NCBI RefSeq assembly: GCF_001647025.1 | Contig: NZ_LUKQ02000004.1 | Span: 12,947 to 66,805, forward strand | DNA: 53,859 nt | Direction: 5' to 3' | Origin: Endozoicomonas atrinae | GTDB taxonomy: Bacteria; Pseudomonadota; Gammaproteobacteria; Pseudomonadales; Endozoicomonadaceae | Shown here: piece by piece, positions 8,540 to 17,126 of the stretch | Position numbering within the stretch: position 1 is the first letter of the stretch | Layout: every line of letters starts with the position of its first letter | Program-made: the position numbers and the translations under genes | Notes under the pieces: generated by a model | Databases searched by the model: none | Seen by the model: the letters and a program-made list of their open reading frames with translations, nothing else | Told to the model about the DNA's origin: nothing

Positions 8540-9139
8540 GTGTACAAAGTTTACGGAGATGCCCAGTCCGGCAACTGCTACAAGATCAAGCTACTGATGA
8601 GTCATCTGGATATTGCCTGTGAGTGGGAGCACATCAATATCCTGGGGGGTGGAACGCATACTGATGAATTCCTGGCCATGAACCCCAATGGAAAGATTCC
8701 TGTCATGGAATTGCCTGATGGGAGTTACCTGTGGGAATCCAACGCCATCCTGAACTACCTGGCCGACGGCACAGACTACCTGCCTTCAGACCCTTTCCTC
8801 AGGGCAAAAGTTCTGCAGTGGCAGTTTTTTGAGCAGTACAGCCACGAGCCTTATATCGCAACAGCCAGATTTATCGTGAAATACCTGGGCAGACCCAAGA
8901 AACATGAGGCCGCACTTCAGGCAAAGAAAGCCAGTGGTTATAAGGCGCTACAGGTCATGGAAACTCATCTGGAGCATCACGACTGGCTGGTTGGTGACCG
9001 GATGACCATTGCCGATATCAGCCTGTATGGCTATACACACGTTGCTCCAGAAGGCGGATATGGTCTGACCGACTTTCCTTATATCATGGCCTGGCTCAAA
9101 CGGGTCAGGGAACATCCAAAACATGTGAAGATGGGCTAG
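8540..9139 (+). CDS. Glutathione S-transferase family protein
   Basis: Cytoplasmic GST-fold protein, 199 residues. The N-terminal thioredoxin-like domain (1-78) has the motifs GKIPVMELPDG (cis-Pro region) and LWESNAILNYLA (glutathione gamma-glutamyl contact, Glu-Ser). The all-helical C-terminal domain contains DWLVGDRMTIADISLYGYT, the usual N-capping motif. Candidate catalytic residues near the N-terminus are Ser10, Asn12 or Cys13. I chose the GTG at 8540 because AGGAGG ends exactly 6 nt before it; the longer TTG-started frame would bury that site in coding sequence. A 10-bp hairpin follows the stop. The electrophilic substrate is unknown. Confidence 0.9.
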   Translation: MYKVYGDAQSGNCYKIKLLMSHLDIACEWEHINILGGGTHTDEFLAMNPNGKIPVMELPDGSYLWESNAILNYLADGTDYLPSDPFLRAKVLQWQFFEQYSHEPYIATARFIVKYLGRPKKHEAALQAKKASGYKALQVMETHLEHHDWLVGDRMTIADISLYGYTHVAPEGGYGLTDFPYIMAWLKRVREHPKHVKMG

Positions 9140-9148
9140 CTGCTATAT

Positions 9149-9186
9149 AAGTGTCTGCTTTGTATGGAAACTCAGGGCAGACACTT
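9149..9186 (+). terminator. Hairpin after the GST gene
   Basis: AAGTGTCTGC at 9149-9158 pairs perfectly with GCAGACACTT at 9177-9186, with an 18-nt loop. It starts 10 bp after the GST stop. The tail TTTCTG is only weakly T-rich. Confidence 0.5.
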
Positions 9187-9282
9187 TCTGAGAACCACTC
9201 AGGCCCTGCCAAAGCATGTAAAAGATAACGGATGCTGCTAGACTCCCCGCTCAGCACTTTTTAGATAACGCTGAGGTTTAAA

Positions 9283-10110
9283 ATGGGGTTTCTTGATCGG
9301 GTTCAGGCTGCCATGGAGAAAAACAACTCTCTCTTGTGCGTAGGCCTTGATCCTTCACCCGAGCGCTTTCCTGCATCGATTCAGGCGATGGAAAAGCCTA
9401 TCTTTGAATTCAATAAAGCCATTATTGATGCAACAGCTGACCTTGTCTGCTCTTATAAGCCTCAGGCTGCCTATTACCATGCCTGCGGTGCGGAAGATCA
9501 GCTGGCCATGACGATTGATTACATTCGTACTCAATATCCTGATATCCCGGTTATTCTCGACTCCAAGCGAGGTGATATTGGCAGTACTGCCAGTCAGTAT
9601 GCCATTGAAGCCTTTGAGCGCTATCAGGCCGACGCCGTTACCGTAAACCCTTATATGGGTGTTGATACCATTGAGCCATTCTCAAGCTATGCAGATAAGG
9701 GAACTGTGGTTCTGTGCCGAACTTCAAACCCCGGTGCTGCGGCTATTCAAAACCTTTCCGTCCAGCAGGCCAATGGTGAGTCTGCCATGCTGTATGAAGT
9801 CATTGCCATAATGTGTCGGGAGCAGTGGAATGGGAACAACAACATTCTGCTGGTTGTCGGTGCAACAAACCCTGAAGAGCTGAAGCGTATTCGGGAAATT
9901 ACCGGGGACATGACGTTTCTGGTACCAGGTCTTGGGGCCCAAGGTGGTGATGTTGAAGCTACCGTAAAAAATGGCCTGAACAGCAAAGGTAAGGGAATTA
10001 TCGTGAACTCATCTCGCGGCATTATTTATGCCAGTGGCGGGGATGATTTTGCCGAGGCGGCAAGAAATGCTGCGATTGAATTGCGGGATCAGGTAAACCA
10101 GTTCCGATAA
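9283..10110 (+). CDS. pyrF: Orotidine 5'-phosphate decarboxylase, type 2
   Basis: Last step of de novo UMP synthesis: decarboxylation of OMP to UMP. The 275 residues match the longer type 2 PyrF subfamily (about 270 residues, against about 245 for the E. coli enzyme). The active-site segment ILDSKRGDIGSTASQYA at about 91-107 holds Asp93, Lys95 and Asp98 of the catalytic Asp-Lys-Asp array. The N-terminal CVGLDPSPERFP and the TVNPYMGVD segment are also typical. GAGG lies about 7 nt before the ATG. The gene is not in a pyrimidine operon. A long hairpin follows the stop. Confidence 0.95.
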   Translation: MGFLDRVQAAMEKNNSLLCVGLDPSPERFPASIQAMEKPIFEFNKAIIDATADLVCSYKPQAAYYHACGAEDQLAMTIDYIRTQYPDIPVILDSKRGDIGSTASQYAIEAFERYQADAVTVNPYMGVDTIEPFSSYADKGTVVLCRTSNPGAAAIQNLSVQQANGESAMLYEVIAIMCREQWNGNNNILLVVGATNPEELKRIREITGDMTFLVPGLGAQGGDVEATVKNGLNSKGKGIIVNSSRGIIYASGGDDFAEAARNAAIELRDQVNQFR

Positions 10111-10120
10111 GTATCTCATA

Positions 10121-10151
10121 TAGCTATGAATGACTCTGTCATCCATAGCTA
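10121..10151 (+). terminator. Hairpin after pyrF
   Basis: TAGCTATG pairs with CATAGCTA, one mismatch follows, then ATGAC pairs with GTCAT, leaving a tight loop. It begins 10 bp after the pyrF stop. There is no T-run, so it may stabilise the 3' end rather than terminate intrinsically. Confidence 0.4.
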
Positions 10152-10262
10152 AAAACTCTGTTGATAAATAGTTTATACAATTTGAACAGAATATAACGCA
10201 TTGATGTCTATTGTATGGAAACGTCTTGATACACCAAATTCGAGAGTAGAAAAGGTTTTTCC

Positions 10263-11894
10263 ATGGAAAATAGTGGCCCATTACAATCCTTTGATAGAGC
10301 AACTTCTGCAAATACCTTGCGCCCCCTTTCTCAAAGCAGCCCTAACAAAGATACAGGAAGAATGCTAAATATGGATGTATCCATTACTACGGGTACAAAG
10401 TCTGGCTCACCTTCTTCCACATATAGCGAACATCAGGCACTTACTGTTACCACCAGAAGAACAGAGCATTCAGGCAATATACTACCATCTACCAGTCGAA
10501 AACATGATAAGGGTCCGCAACCAGCATCAGATCAACACTTCAAACCTCAATCAACAACGATACAACAGCGTACTGATTACCCAAAAGTACCGCCTAAACC
10601 ACCAAGACAGAATTCAGCAATAAAATCACCCCAGGAACCAACTCAAATGGTTGGGCCAAAAGTTAGGGGCACCGATGTCCATGCGACAGAAAATAGAGTA
10701 CAAATTGATACAGGAGAAAAAAAGTCGAAAGTCCCACCTCCAGTACCCAAAAAACCCCAAGAGTCACTTATTAAGCATGACCAGGGTCAACAGGTATTTA
10801 ATGAGCCGGCTGCGATACGCCAACACTCTAGAAACCAGGGGCTTTATCAGGGTACGGATGTATTATCGACAGCTGAGAAAAAGTTAACCAATCGCCCAGA
10901 ATTTAAACCTAACCAGTTGGGGCTGAGATCCGCTGGAAATTTATCTCAACCAAAACCCATTTTAATGGCTGAAATGCCTGAACCAAAAGCAGGGATTTTA
11001 CATGCCTTTGCAAAAGACAGTGATTTAATAGAAACAGGCAATGTTGAAGGAAAAGAGAAGAAAGCCCCACCACCGCCAAAGAAGCCTGATCGAAGTAAAG
11101 CGATACTCAATGAGCCTGTAGCGTCACGCCAACACTCTACACATCAGAAACCTTATCAGGGTTCAGAATCATCATCTGTAGCTGAAAGAAGGTGGTCATC
11201 AAATCACACAGATCTTAAAACTACCCCCCTGAAAATGGGATCTGCCGGAAAATTACCTCAACATAAACCCTCTCTAACAGCTGAACCAAAAGCAGGGATT
11301 TCACATGCCTTTGCAAAAGACAGTGATTTAAGAGAAACAGGCAATGTTGAAGGAAAAGAGAGGAAAGCCCCTCCGGTGCCCAAGAAACCCGACGAGTCAC
11401 TTATAAAATCTAGCCACGGTCAACGAACATCAAGCGAGCCAATAGCAAGCCAGCCAAAAAAAATACTGGCCACATCGGTAAATAAGAATAATTCCGACCT
11501 TAAAACTTCAGCCCTACCACATATACAAAAACATCATGCGCAGCAGCCCCAGCTAAGTGATACAGAGCAACTAAGCGCCGCCTCGCAAGCTCAGCCTTTA
11601 GAAGAAGAAAAGAAGACTACTCCGCCTCCACCGCCTCCTCGCTATAAGCCGGGTCTTAGAGATAGATTACAAGCTGAAGCGTCAGCTGATTCCGCAGAAA
11701 AACGAAACCCTCGACAGGAACTTCAATCCCTTCAGGAAAAACCAAAAATGGCGCCCCCCTCTCCTCATCCTTTTATGACAACAAGCCAAAGCGATAAGCA
11801 GCTTTCTGATGAGCAAAAAGATCAAATACACATGCTTCATCAAGAGGTTATGGCTGATATAAGAAACCTTAATAAAGTACTTGCCGATCGTTGA
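10263..11894 (+). CDS. Proline-rich, repetitive, disordered protein with SH3-binding-like motifs; effector candidate
   Basis: 543 residues, strongly hydrophilic, rich in Pro, Lys, Ser and Gln, with no membrane segment or Sec signal. Class II SH3-ligand patterns (PxxPx[RK]) recur: PPKPPR (110-115), PPVPKK (159-164), PPPPKK (269-274), PPVPKK (370-375) and PPPPPPR (454-460). A unit of about 100 residues is repeated: EPKAGILHAFAKDSDL at 240 and EPKAGISHAFAKDSDL at 341, each leading to VEGKE[KR]KAPP and a proline cluster. The only helix-prone part is the C-terminus (515-543, DEQKDQIHMLHQEVMADIRN). Such proteins occur as secreted effectors of host-associated bacteria, so export into host cells is an inference. 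The family is not recognised and no secretion gene adjoins it. Confidence 0.75.
   Translation: MENSGPLQSFDRATSANTLRPLSQSSPNKDTGRMLNMDVSITTGTKSGSPSSTYSEHQALTVTTRRTEHSGNILPSTSRKHDKGPQPASDQHFKPQSTTIQQRTDYPKVPPKPPRQNSAIKSPQEPTQMVGPKVRGTDVHATENRVQIDTGEKKSKVPPPVPKKPQESLIKHDQGQQVFNEPAAIRQHSRNQGLYQGTDVLSTAEKKLTNRPEFKPNQLGLRSAGNLSQPKPILMAEMPEPKAGILHAFAKDSDLIETGNVEGKEKKAPPPPKKPDRSKAILNEPVASRQHSTHQKPYQGSESSSVAERRWSSNHTDLKTTPLKMGSAGKLPQHKPSLTAEPKAGISHAFAKDSDLRETGNVEGKERKAPPVPKKPDESLIKSSHGQRTSSEPIASQPKKILATSVNKNNSDLKTSALPHIQKHHAQQPQLSDTEQLSAASQAQPLEEEKKTTPPPPPPRYKPGLRDRLQAEASADSAEKRNPRQELQSLQEKPKMAPPSPHPFMTTSQSDKQLSDEQKDQIHMLHQEVMADIRNLNKVLADR
10980..11375 (+). repeat. Recent intragenic duplication in the proline-rich gene
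   Basis: The 93-bp blocks 10980-11072 and 11283-11375 differ at five positions; the period is 303 bp. A more diverged copy of the proline cluster and following segment starts near 10725. High nucleotide identity suggests recent unit duplication. Confidence 0.85.
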
Positions 11895-11962
11895 GACAAC
11901 TAATTTATCAAGGATTACTGAGTAGCTATTTTCTGACGAAGTATCACATTAAAAGACTCGTA

Positions 11963-11989
11963 GCGCTTTCCTCTCTATTGAGGGAGCGC
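11963..11989. terminator. Hairpin between converging genes
   Basis: GCGCT at 11963-11967 pairs with AGCGC at 11985-11989. The inner TCCTC/GAGGG stem has one bulge. It lies in the 200-bp gap between the converging proline-rich and nrt ATPase genes. There is no clear T-run. Confidence 0.3.
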
Positions 11990-12094
11990 CGTCACCAAAA
12001 CAGCCATATATAAAACTGAGAATGAGTCTATTTTTCCTCGTGTAAATAATCTCAATGAAAGTCACAGAAAAAGGTGCAATTAGTCACACACTCC

Positions 12095-12943
12095 TTAAGC
12101 AGCTTCATGCTGTCTGCTTTCCTTCAGCTTTTTCTTAGCCTTAGATTTAGCAATGGGTTCAACCTTCCTTTGCTTCTCATAAAGGAACTTCAAGACTTCT
12201 GAGCGCAGTCGTGTATATTCCGGATCCTGTGCCAGCTCCAAGCGGTCACGGGGTCTTTCCAGGTTGATCTCAAGAATCTCCCCTACCGTGGCGGCTGGGC
12301 CATTGCTCATCATCACGATACGGTCTGACAGCAGAACAGCTTCGTCCACATCATGGGTGATCATGATCACGGTGTTATTCAGTTCCTGCTGGATTTCCAT
12401 CAGAGAGTCCTGCATATGAGCCCGGGTGAGAGCGTCCAGAGCACCAAACGGTTCATCCATTAACAGAATCTCCGGCTGCATGGCCAGTGCCCGGGCAATA
12501 CCTACCCGCTGCTTCATCCCACCACTGATTTCATCCGGGCGCTTATGCATGGCGTGATCCATATGCACCAGCTGAAGGTTATGCTCAATCCAGTCTTTGA
12601 CCTCTGCCTTGGTTTTTGAACGGCCAAATACCTGCTTCACCGCCAGCTCAACATTCTGATATGCCGTCAGCCAGGGAAGCAGTGAATGATTCTGAAACAC
12701 CACCGCTCGATCAGGACCAGGCTCGGAAACCTCCCGACCGTTTAAAATCACACCACCACTGCTGGCCTGCAGAAGCCCTGCCACGATATTCAACACCGTT
12801 GACTTACCACACCCGGAGTGACCAATCAGAGAGACAAACTCCCCTTTGGCTATTTTCAGGTCAACCCCTTTGAGGGCGGTAAAAGGGCCTTTCGGTGTAT
12901 CAAAGATCATATCGATATGACTGATATCCAGCAGTGTACTCAT
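12095..12943 (-). CDS. Nitrate-type ABC transporter ATP-binding protein (NrtD/NrtC family)
   Basis: ATPase of an ABC importer for nitrate or a related anion, 282 residues. Walker A GHSGCGKST is at 41-49, signature ISGGMKQ at 139-145 and Walker B ILLMDE at 159-164, with the switch His in ITHDVDEA. The order DRAVVFQNHSLLPWLTAYQNV is characteristic of the nitrate/taurine/sulfonate group. The lysine-rich C-terminal tail (about 255-282) lacks the NrtA-like regulatory domain of cyanobacterial NrtC, so this is the simple NrtD form and probably works as a homodimer. It is last in the three-gene operon, 66 bp after the permease. Confidence 0.9.
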   Translation of the reverse strand: MSTLLDISHIDMIFDTPKGPFTALKGVDLKIAKGEFVSLIGHSGCGKSTVLNIVAGLLQASSGGVILNGREVSEPGPDRAVVFQNHSLLPWLTAYQNVELAVKQVFGRSKTKAEVKDWIEHNLQLVHMDHAMHKRPDEISGGMKQRVGIARALAMQPEILLMDEPFGALDALTRAHMQDSLMEIQQELNNTVIMITHDVDEAVLLSDRIVMMSNGPAATVGEILEINLERPRDRLELAQDPEYTRLRSEVLKFLYEKQRKVEPIAKSKAKKKLKESRQHEAA

Positions 12944-13009
12944 GAATTGGGTTCCCTTTATTAGACTCTGTTGACATAAGGTTGCAGGCTCAGTGGCTCA
13001 AACCAGAGC

Positions 13010-14038
13010 CTAATGACTGACCTTTGATTTATCCCAGGAGACAAACCGTTGAATCTGCAGCATGGTTCGATCAAGGCCAAAACCAATCACACCAATCACG
13101 ATTACGGCAACCATAATGCGCGCCAGAGAGTTAGAACTGCCATTCTGAAACTCATCCCAGACGAACTTACCCAGCCCCGGGTTCTGAGCCAGCATTTCTG
13201 CAGCAATCAGCACCATCCAGGCCACCCCCAGAGAGAGTCGCATACCGGTAAAGATCATGGGTACAGATGCAGGTAGAACAATTTTCTGAATGTGTTTCAG
13301 TGCTGGCAGGCGCAATACACGACTAACGTTTACCAAATCACTATCCAGTGAAGACACACCGACCGAGGTATTAATCACCATTGGCCACAGACAGCAAAGC
13401 ATGACGGTGATCATCGAATTTAAAAAAGACTTGGCTACCAGTGGATCAGGGCTGATATATAGAGCACTGACAACCATGGTCACCAGCGGCAGCCAAGCCA
13501 GGGGAGAAACCGGTTTGAATATCTGAATGATCGGATTCACCGCTGCATTCAGTGTTTTATTAAGACCAATGGCAATACCAAGAGGTATCGCAATTAGAGC
13601 CGCCAGCAGAAACCCACTCATCACGGTTATCAGGCTGGTAGCGATCTGATCGAGAAAGGTTTCCTTGCCGGTATAGGCGCGTATTTTCGGAACGTAGTCA
13701 GGATCTTTGGCAACGCGGGCAGCATTACGTTTCTCCTGCCGCTCATAGAATGCTTCTGCCTTTTCCCGCTCGGTTACATGCTCCTGATAAAGAGAACCAA
13801 ACTGCTCCCACACAACCACTGGTCCGGGAAATTTACCCAGCGAGGTATCAATATTCTGGGCAGCTCCAGACCATATCAGCAGAAAGACAACGATACCAAT
13901 GATGGGCATCAGTACCGTGCTAAACACCTTTCCGGGATTCACCGCGAATTTTTCGCTTAGCCTGGAAAGAAAAGACAGTGGCGATGGCTTGTTCTGTTCG
14001 CCATGCACTGACTGACTGACAACCGTGGCATCCGTCAT
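13010..14038 (-). CDS. Nitrate-type ABC transporter permease (NrtB family)
   Basis: Inner-membrane permease, 342 residues. A membrane segment near 38-58 is followed by a charged insert at about 85-128 (TEREKAEAFYERQEKRNAAR) that proteobacterial NtrB proteins share. The binding-protein-dependent permease core with five to six helices follows (LITVMSGFLLAALIAIPLGI onwards). The EAA loop region lies near LPALKHIQKIVLPASVP, where the ATPase docks. Family length without the insert is about 280. The gene lies between the binding protein (42-bp gap) and the ATPase, all on one strand. Confidence 0.9.
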   Translation of the reverse strand: MTDATVVSQSVHGEQNKPSPLSFLSRLSEKFAVNPGKVFSTVLMPIIGIVVFLLIWSGAAQNIDTSLGKFPGPVVVWEQFGSLYQEHVTEREKAEAFYERQEKRNAARVAKDPDYVPKIRAYTGKETFLDQIATSLITVMSGFLLAALIAIPLGIAIGLNKTLNAAVNPIIQIFKPVSPLAWLPLVTMVVSALYISPDPLVAKSFLNSMITVMLCCLWPMVINTSVGVSSLDSDLVNVSRVLRLPALKHIQKIVLPASVPMIFTGMRLSLGVAWMVLIAAEMLAQNPGLGKFVWDEFQNGSSNSLARIMVAVIVIGVIGFGLDRTMLQIQRFVSWDKSKVSH

Positions 14039-14080
14039 AATCCACTCTCCTTCACTTTCTCTTTAAGAAAGGCAACAGGA

Positions 14081-15502
14081 TCAAATCCTGTCACCCTGCT
14101 TCAGACCGATGGTGAACTGGTTGATGTAGTCGTTTGGCTTTTTGCCGTTGTAGACCAGTTTGTCGATAAAGTGGGTCTGTGGGTCACGGAAACCATCTTC
14201 TGATTCAAAGTCTGGAAAATCCTGCAGTTTAGCCAGCGCTTCATCCACGAGAGACAGCGCCGCTTTTTCATAGATGTCTGGACGGTACACCTTGGCTGCC
14301 AGTTCCTTGTACCACTCATCGCTCTTGTCTTCTGCAATCTGTCCCCAGCGACGCATCTGTGTGAGATACCAGATTGCATCCGAGTAATATGGGTAGGTAG
14401 CGTTGTAGCGAAAGAAAACATTGAAGTCTTCTACAGGTCGTTTGTCGCCTTTCTCATACTCAAAGGTACCTGTCATGCTATTTGCAATGACTTCATAGTC
14501 AGCGCCAACATAGTTGGATTGCGAAAGGATTTTGACCGCCTCAGGTCGATTGGCATTATCATTGGCATCCAGCCATTGGGCTGCGCGAATCAAGGCTCGT
14601 GTCAAACGTATCGTGGTGTTGGGGTACTTTTTATAGAACTCCTCGGTAATCCCAAACACCTTTTCAGGATTGTTTTTCCAGATCTCATAATCGGTCACCA
14701 CAGGCACACCAATGTTCTTGAAGACCGCCTGCTGGTTCCAGGGTTCGCCCACACAGTAACCATAGATGGTGCCAGCTTCCATTGTGGATGGCATCTGTGG
14801 TGGTGGAGTGACGGATAAAAGAGCATCGGCATCTATCTGCCCAGACGTATCCCCTTTATGTGGTGCATAAAATCCAGGGTGAATACCTCCGGCTGCCAGC
14901 CAGTAGCGAAGTTCATAATTGTGGGTAGAGACTGGAAAAACCATACCCATATTAAACGGCTTCCCTTCAGACTGGTATTTTTCAACCACCGGTTTCAGGG
15001 CATCCGCTTTAATCGGGTGCTGAGGTCGGCCATCGGCCATCTTGGGAATATTGGGCTTCATCTGATCCCAGATTTCATTGGAAACCGTAATCCCGTTACC
15101 ATTCAGATCCATGGAGAATGGCGTAATGATATTAGCCTTGGTGCCAAAGCCCATGGTGGCAGCCAGAGGCTGTCCAGCCAGCATATGGGCACCATCAAGA
15201 CGCCCGTCAATCACGCCATCAAGCAGCACTTTCCAGTTTGCCTGCGCTTCAATCGTGACGTAGAGCCCTTCATCTTCGAAAAAGCCCTTCTCATAAGCAA
15301 TGGCAATGGGTGCCATATCTGTCAGCTTGATAAAACCAATGGTCAGCTCTTCTTTTTCCGGATAGCCAAGTTCAAAATCTGCCTTGGTAATGGCTTGCCC
15401 GGTAACAGCACTCAACCCCATGACCGCACTGATGGCAGCAACCTTGCTTAACCTGAAAACCTGCTGAACCGATGCCTTCTTAAAAGGCTTAAACCACGTC
15501 AT
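14081..15502 (-). CDS. Nitrate/bicarbonate-type ABC substrate-binding protein (NrtA/CmpA family)
   Basis: Periplasmic solute-binding protein of 473 residues. The signal peptide covers about 1-37 ([17 protein letters not shown]) and there is no lipobox. The mature part begins with the family hallmark [23 protein letters not shown], followed by [20 protein letters not shown] and MAGQPLAA-like ligand-pocket segments. NrtA binds nitrate and CmpA binds bicarbonate; the two cannot be told apart by eye. A sigma-54 promoter candidate upstream favours nitrogen control and hence nitrate, while the divergent carbonic anhydrase leaves bicarbonate open. It is first in the operon. Confidence 0.88.
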   Translation of the reverse strand: MTWFKPFKKASVQQVFRLSKVAAISAVMGLSAVTGQAITKADFELGYPEKEELTIGFIKLTDMAPIAIAYEKGFFEDEGLYVTIEAQANWKVLLDGVIDGRLDGAHMLAGQPLAATMGFGTKANIITPFSMDLNGNGITVSNEIWDQMKPNIPKMADGRPQHPIKADALKPVVEKYQSEGKPFNMGMVFPVSTHNYELRYWLAAGGIHPGFYAPHKGDTSGQIDADALLSVTPPPQMPSTMEAGTIYGYCVGEPWNQQAVFKNIGVPVVTDYEIWKNNPEKVFGITEEFYKKYPNTTIRLTRALIRAAQWLDANDNANRPEAVKILSQSNYVGADYEVIANSMTGTFEYEKGDKRPVEDFNVFFRYNATYPYYSDAIWYLTQMRRWGQIAEDKSDEWYKELAAKVYRPDIYEKAALSLVDEALAKLQDFPDFESEDGFRDPQTHFIDKLVYNGKKPNDYINQFTIGLKQGDRI

Positions 15503-15614
15503 TATTCCCCTCCCCCGTATAACCGGCCTCTCTACGTTGAGCTGGAGTAACCGTAATCAGGCATCACTCTTTTCCGGTATCAGCCAACGCACAGAGATGT
15601 ACTGCCAGGGAGTC

Positions 15615-15630
15615 AGCAGAAAACGTGCCA
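15615..15630 (-). promoter_or_regulatory. Sigma-54 promoter candidate for the nrt operon
   Basis: The minus strand reads TGGCACGTTTTCTGCT. The -24 element is perfect (TGGCACG). The -12 element is CTGC instead of TTGC, with the required 10 nt between GG and GC. The predicted start would be near 15605, about 100 nt before the binding-protein ATG. The remainder of 15503-15897 holds the divergent promoters and no convincing gene. Confidence 0.6.
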
Positions 15631-15740
15631 GATAACAGAAAATCTGATAACCAACTGAATTTAAAAGCATTAGCTTATTCTGACTGACAAATACCTTACC
15701 TGTTTTCAGAGAGTAAAAAGCAATCAGAGATAGCAACAAG

Positions 15741-15776
15741 GGTGCAGCTACATCAGACAGGTCGCAGGGTTTGCAC
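15741..15776. promoter_or_regulatory. Possible NtrC enhancer half-sites
   Basis: GGTGCA at 15741-15746 and TGCACC at 15772-15777 are perfect NtrC half-sites, about 110-150 bp upstream of the sigma-54 element. That is the usual enhancer distance. Neither has a good partner half at the standard spacing, so this is a weak call. Confidence 0.3.
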
Positions 15777-15897
15777 CAATCTGGGACGTTACCAAGTCAT
15801 CATCTGACTCATTTCCCGGTTACAAACCTCTTACATTAGAGTGCTGGTCTTGCCGAAGCGGAGTTGCTATAACGTTCCCCAGTTATGGAACAGGAAT

Positions 15898-16569
15898 ATG
15901 GATCTGGAAACTATGTCTAGTTTGGAAAACCTCCTCGAAAACAATAACCAGTGGTCCAAGTCCATTCGTGAAGAAAAGCCCGGTTTTTTTGAAAAACTCT
16001 CTGAACAGCAGGCTCCCAAGTACCTCTGGATCGGATGTGCAGATAGCCGGGTACCTGCCAACGAAATCGTTGGCCTCCTTCCGGGCGAACTTTTTGTACA
16101 CCGAAACGTTGCCAATGTGGTGGTCCATACCGACCTGAACTGCCTGTCAGTGCTTCAATACGCTGTTGACTACCTGAAGGTGGAGCACATCATTGTGACG
16201 GGGCATTACGGTTGCGGCGGCGTGCGCGAAGCCATGAACAACTCAAAGCTGGGATTGATCGATAACTGGCTGAGACACGTTCAGGACGTTAAAAAGAAGC
16301 ACACAGAGCTGCTTGAGAATGCTGGCAGTGATGATGAGCAGTTCCAGAGAATGTGTGAACTTAACGTTCTGGAGCAGGTACTGAATGTCTGCCAGACAAC
16401 CATCGTTCAGGACGCCTGGGATCGTGGCCAGAAACTGACCGTAAACAGCTGGGTTTATGGTTTGAAGGATGGTCTAGTAAGGGATCTTGGTCTGAGCGTC
16501 GGCTCAAATGAAGACATCGATGAGCAGTACCCGGCTGCCCTTGATAAAATTGCTCATAAGTCCGGTTAA
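15898..16569 (+). CDS. can: Beta-carbonic anhydrase
   Basis: Zinc enzyme interconverting CO2 and bicarbonate in the cytoplasm, 223 residues from the chosen start. It aligns along its whole length with E. coli Can. Zinc ligands are Cys47 and Asp49 (IGCADSR), His103 and Cys106 (GHYGCGG); the Asp-Arg dyad is Asp49/Arg51. ELFVHRNVAN and DLNCLSVLQYAVDYL are near-identical to the family. ATG 15898 follows an AGGAAT site closely; a second ATG at 15913 is also possible. The upstream GTG frame adds 19 residues with no family match. It is divergent from the nrt operon. Confidence 0.93.
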   Translation: MDLETMSSLENLLENNNQWSKSIREEKPGFFEKLSEQQAPKYLWIGCADSRVPANEIVGLLPGELFVHRNVANVVVHTDLNCLSVLQYAVDYLKVEHIIVTGHYGCGGVREAMNNSKLGLIDNWLRHVQDVKKKHTELLENAGSDDEQFQRMCELNVLEQVLNVCQTTIVQDAWDRGQKLTVNSWVYGLKDGLVRDLGLSVGSNEDIDEQYPAALDKIAHKSG

Positions 16570-16585
16570 CATTATCCCCCCAGGA

Positions 16586-16617
16586 TAGCCTGTCTGATAG
16601 GTTAATCTGACAGGCTA
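16586..16617 (+). terminator. Hairpin after can
   Basis: TAGCCTGTC at 16586-16594 pairs perfectly with GACAGGCTA at 16609-16617. It lies 16 bp after the can stop. No T-run follows. Confidence 0.4.
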
Positions 16618-16687
16618 CTAGAACTAACGTCTTCATTTCCCCCGTCTATACTTTCCTTCCATTTAAATTAAGTGGAAGTGTGCTTTT

Positions 16688-17113
16688 ATGCTGATCACCT
16701 GCTGTAGAGCATCCCTGCTCCTTTCCGGTTTTCTGATTTCTGGGGCGGTTGCGACTGCTTTAGCTAACCAGACAGAACAGCCAGATGGATTCTGGGTGCT
16801 TGAAAATAAAGACCCTGAAAAGCCCTATGGTGGGCTCAAACTTAATCGCCCGAAAGCCTTCTCTCTTCTGGTGTTTGACAGTAACTGCCAACTCTACAAG
16901 GTGGAAGGTAATGTGCGCCGAAAAGAACACTCATGGGAGCTGAAGAATCAGGTAGACCACAGCAACGTGTTCACTCTGACCAGGAAATCAAAAAAGCTCA
17001 GGCTAGTCGATACAGAAGGTCAGGAAATGCTGTTTACTGAAGCGACGGAAGCAGAACTGCAGCAGGAGTTGAACATGGCCAGACGTCAGCGATGTGCACT
17101 ATCCAAACTATAG
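16688..17113 (+). CDS. Small secreted protein of unknown function
   Basis: 141 residues beginning with a Sec signal peptide (ASLLLSGFLISGAVATALA, cleavage near residue 26-27). The mature part starts QTEQPDGFWVLENKDPEKP and is beta-rich and polar: FSLLVFDSNCQLYKVEG, then KLRLVDTEGQEMLFTEA. Two mature cysteines, in DSNCQL and RQRCAL, could form one disulfide bond in the periplasm. I do not recognise the family. GGAAGTG precedes the ATG by about 9 nt. The next gene starts 13 bp after the stop, so the two are probably cotranscribed. Confidence 0.65.
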   Translation: MLITCCRASLLLSGFLISGAVATALANQTEQPDGFWVLENKDPEKPYGGLKLNRPKAFSLLVFDSNCQLYKVEGNVRRKEHSWELKNQVDHSNVFTLTRKSKKLRLVDTEGQEMLFTEATEAELQQELNMARRQRCALSKL

Positions 17114-17126
17114 AGAGGATCTAACC

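Noticed and set aside
15557-15739. 60-codon TTG-started minus frame upstream of the nrt binding protein
   Set aside because: No Shine-Dalgarno, covers the sigma-54 element and has no family features.
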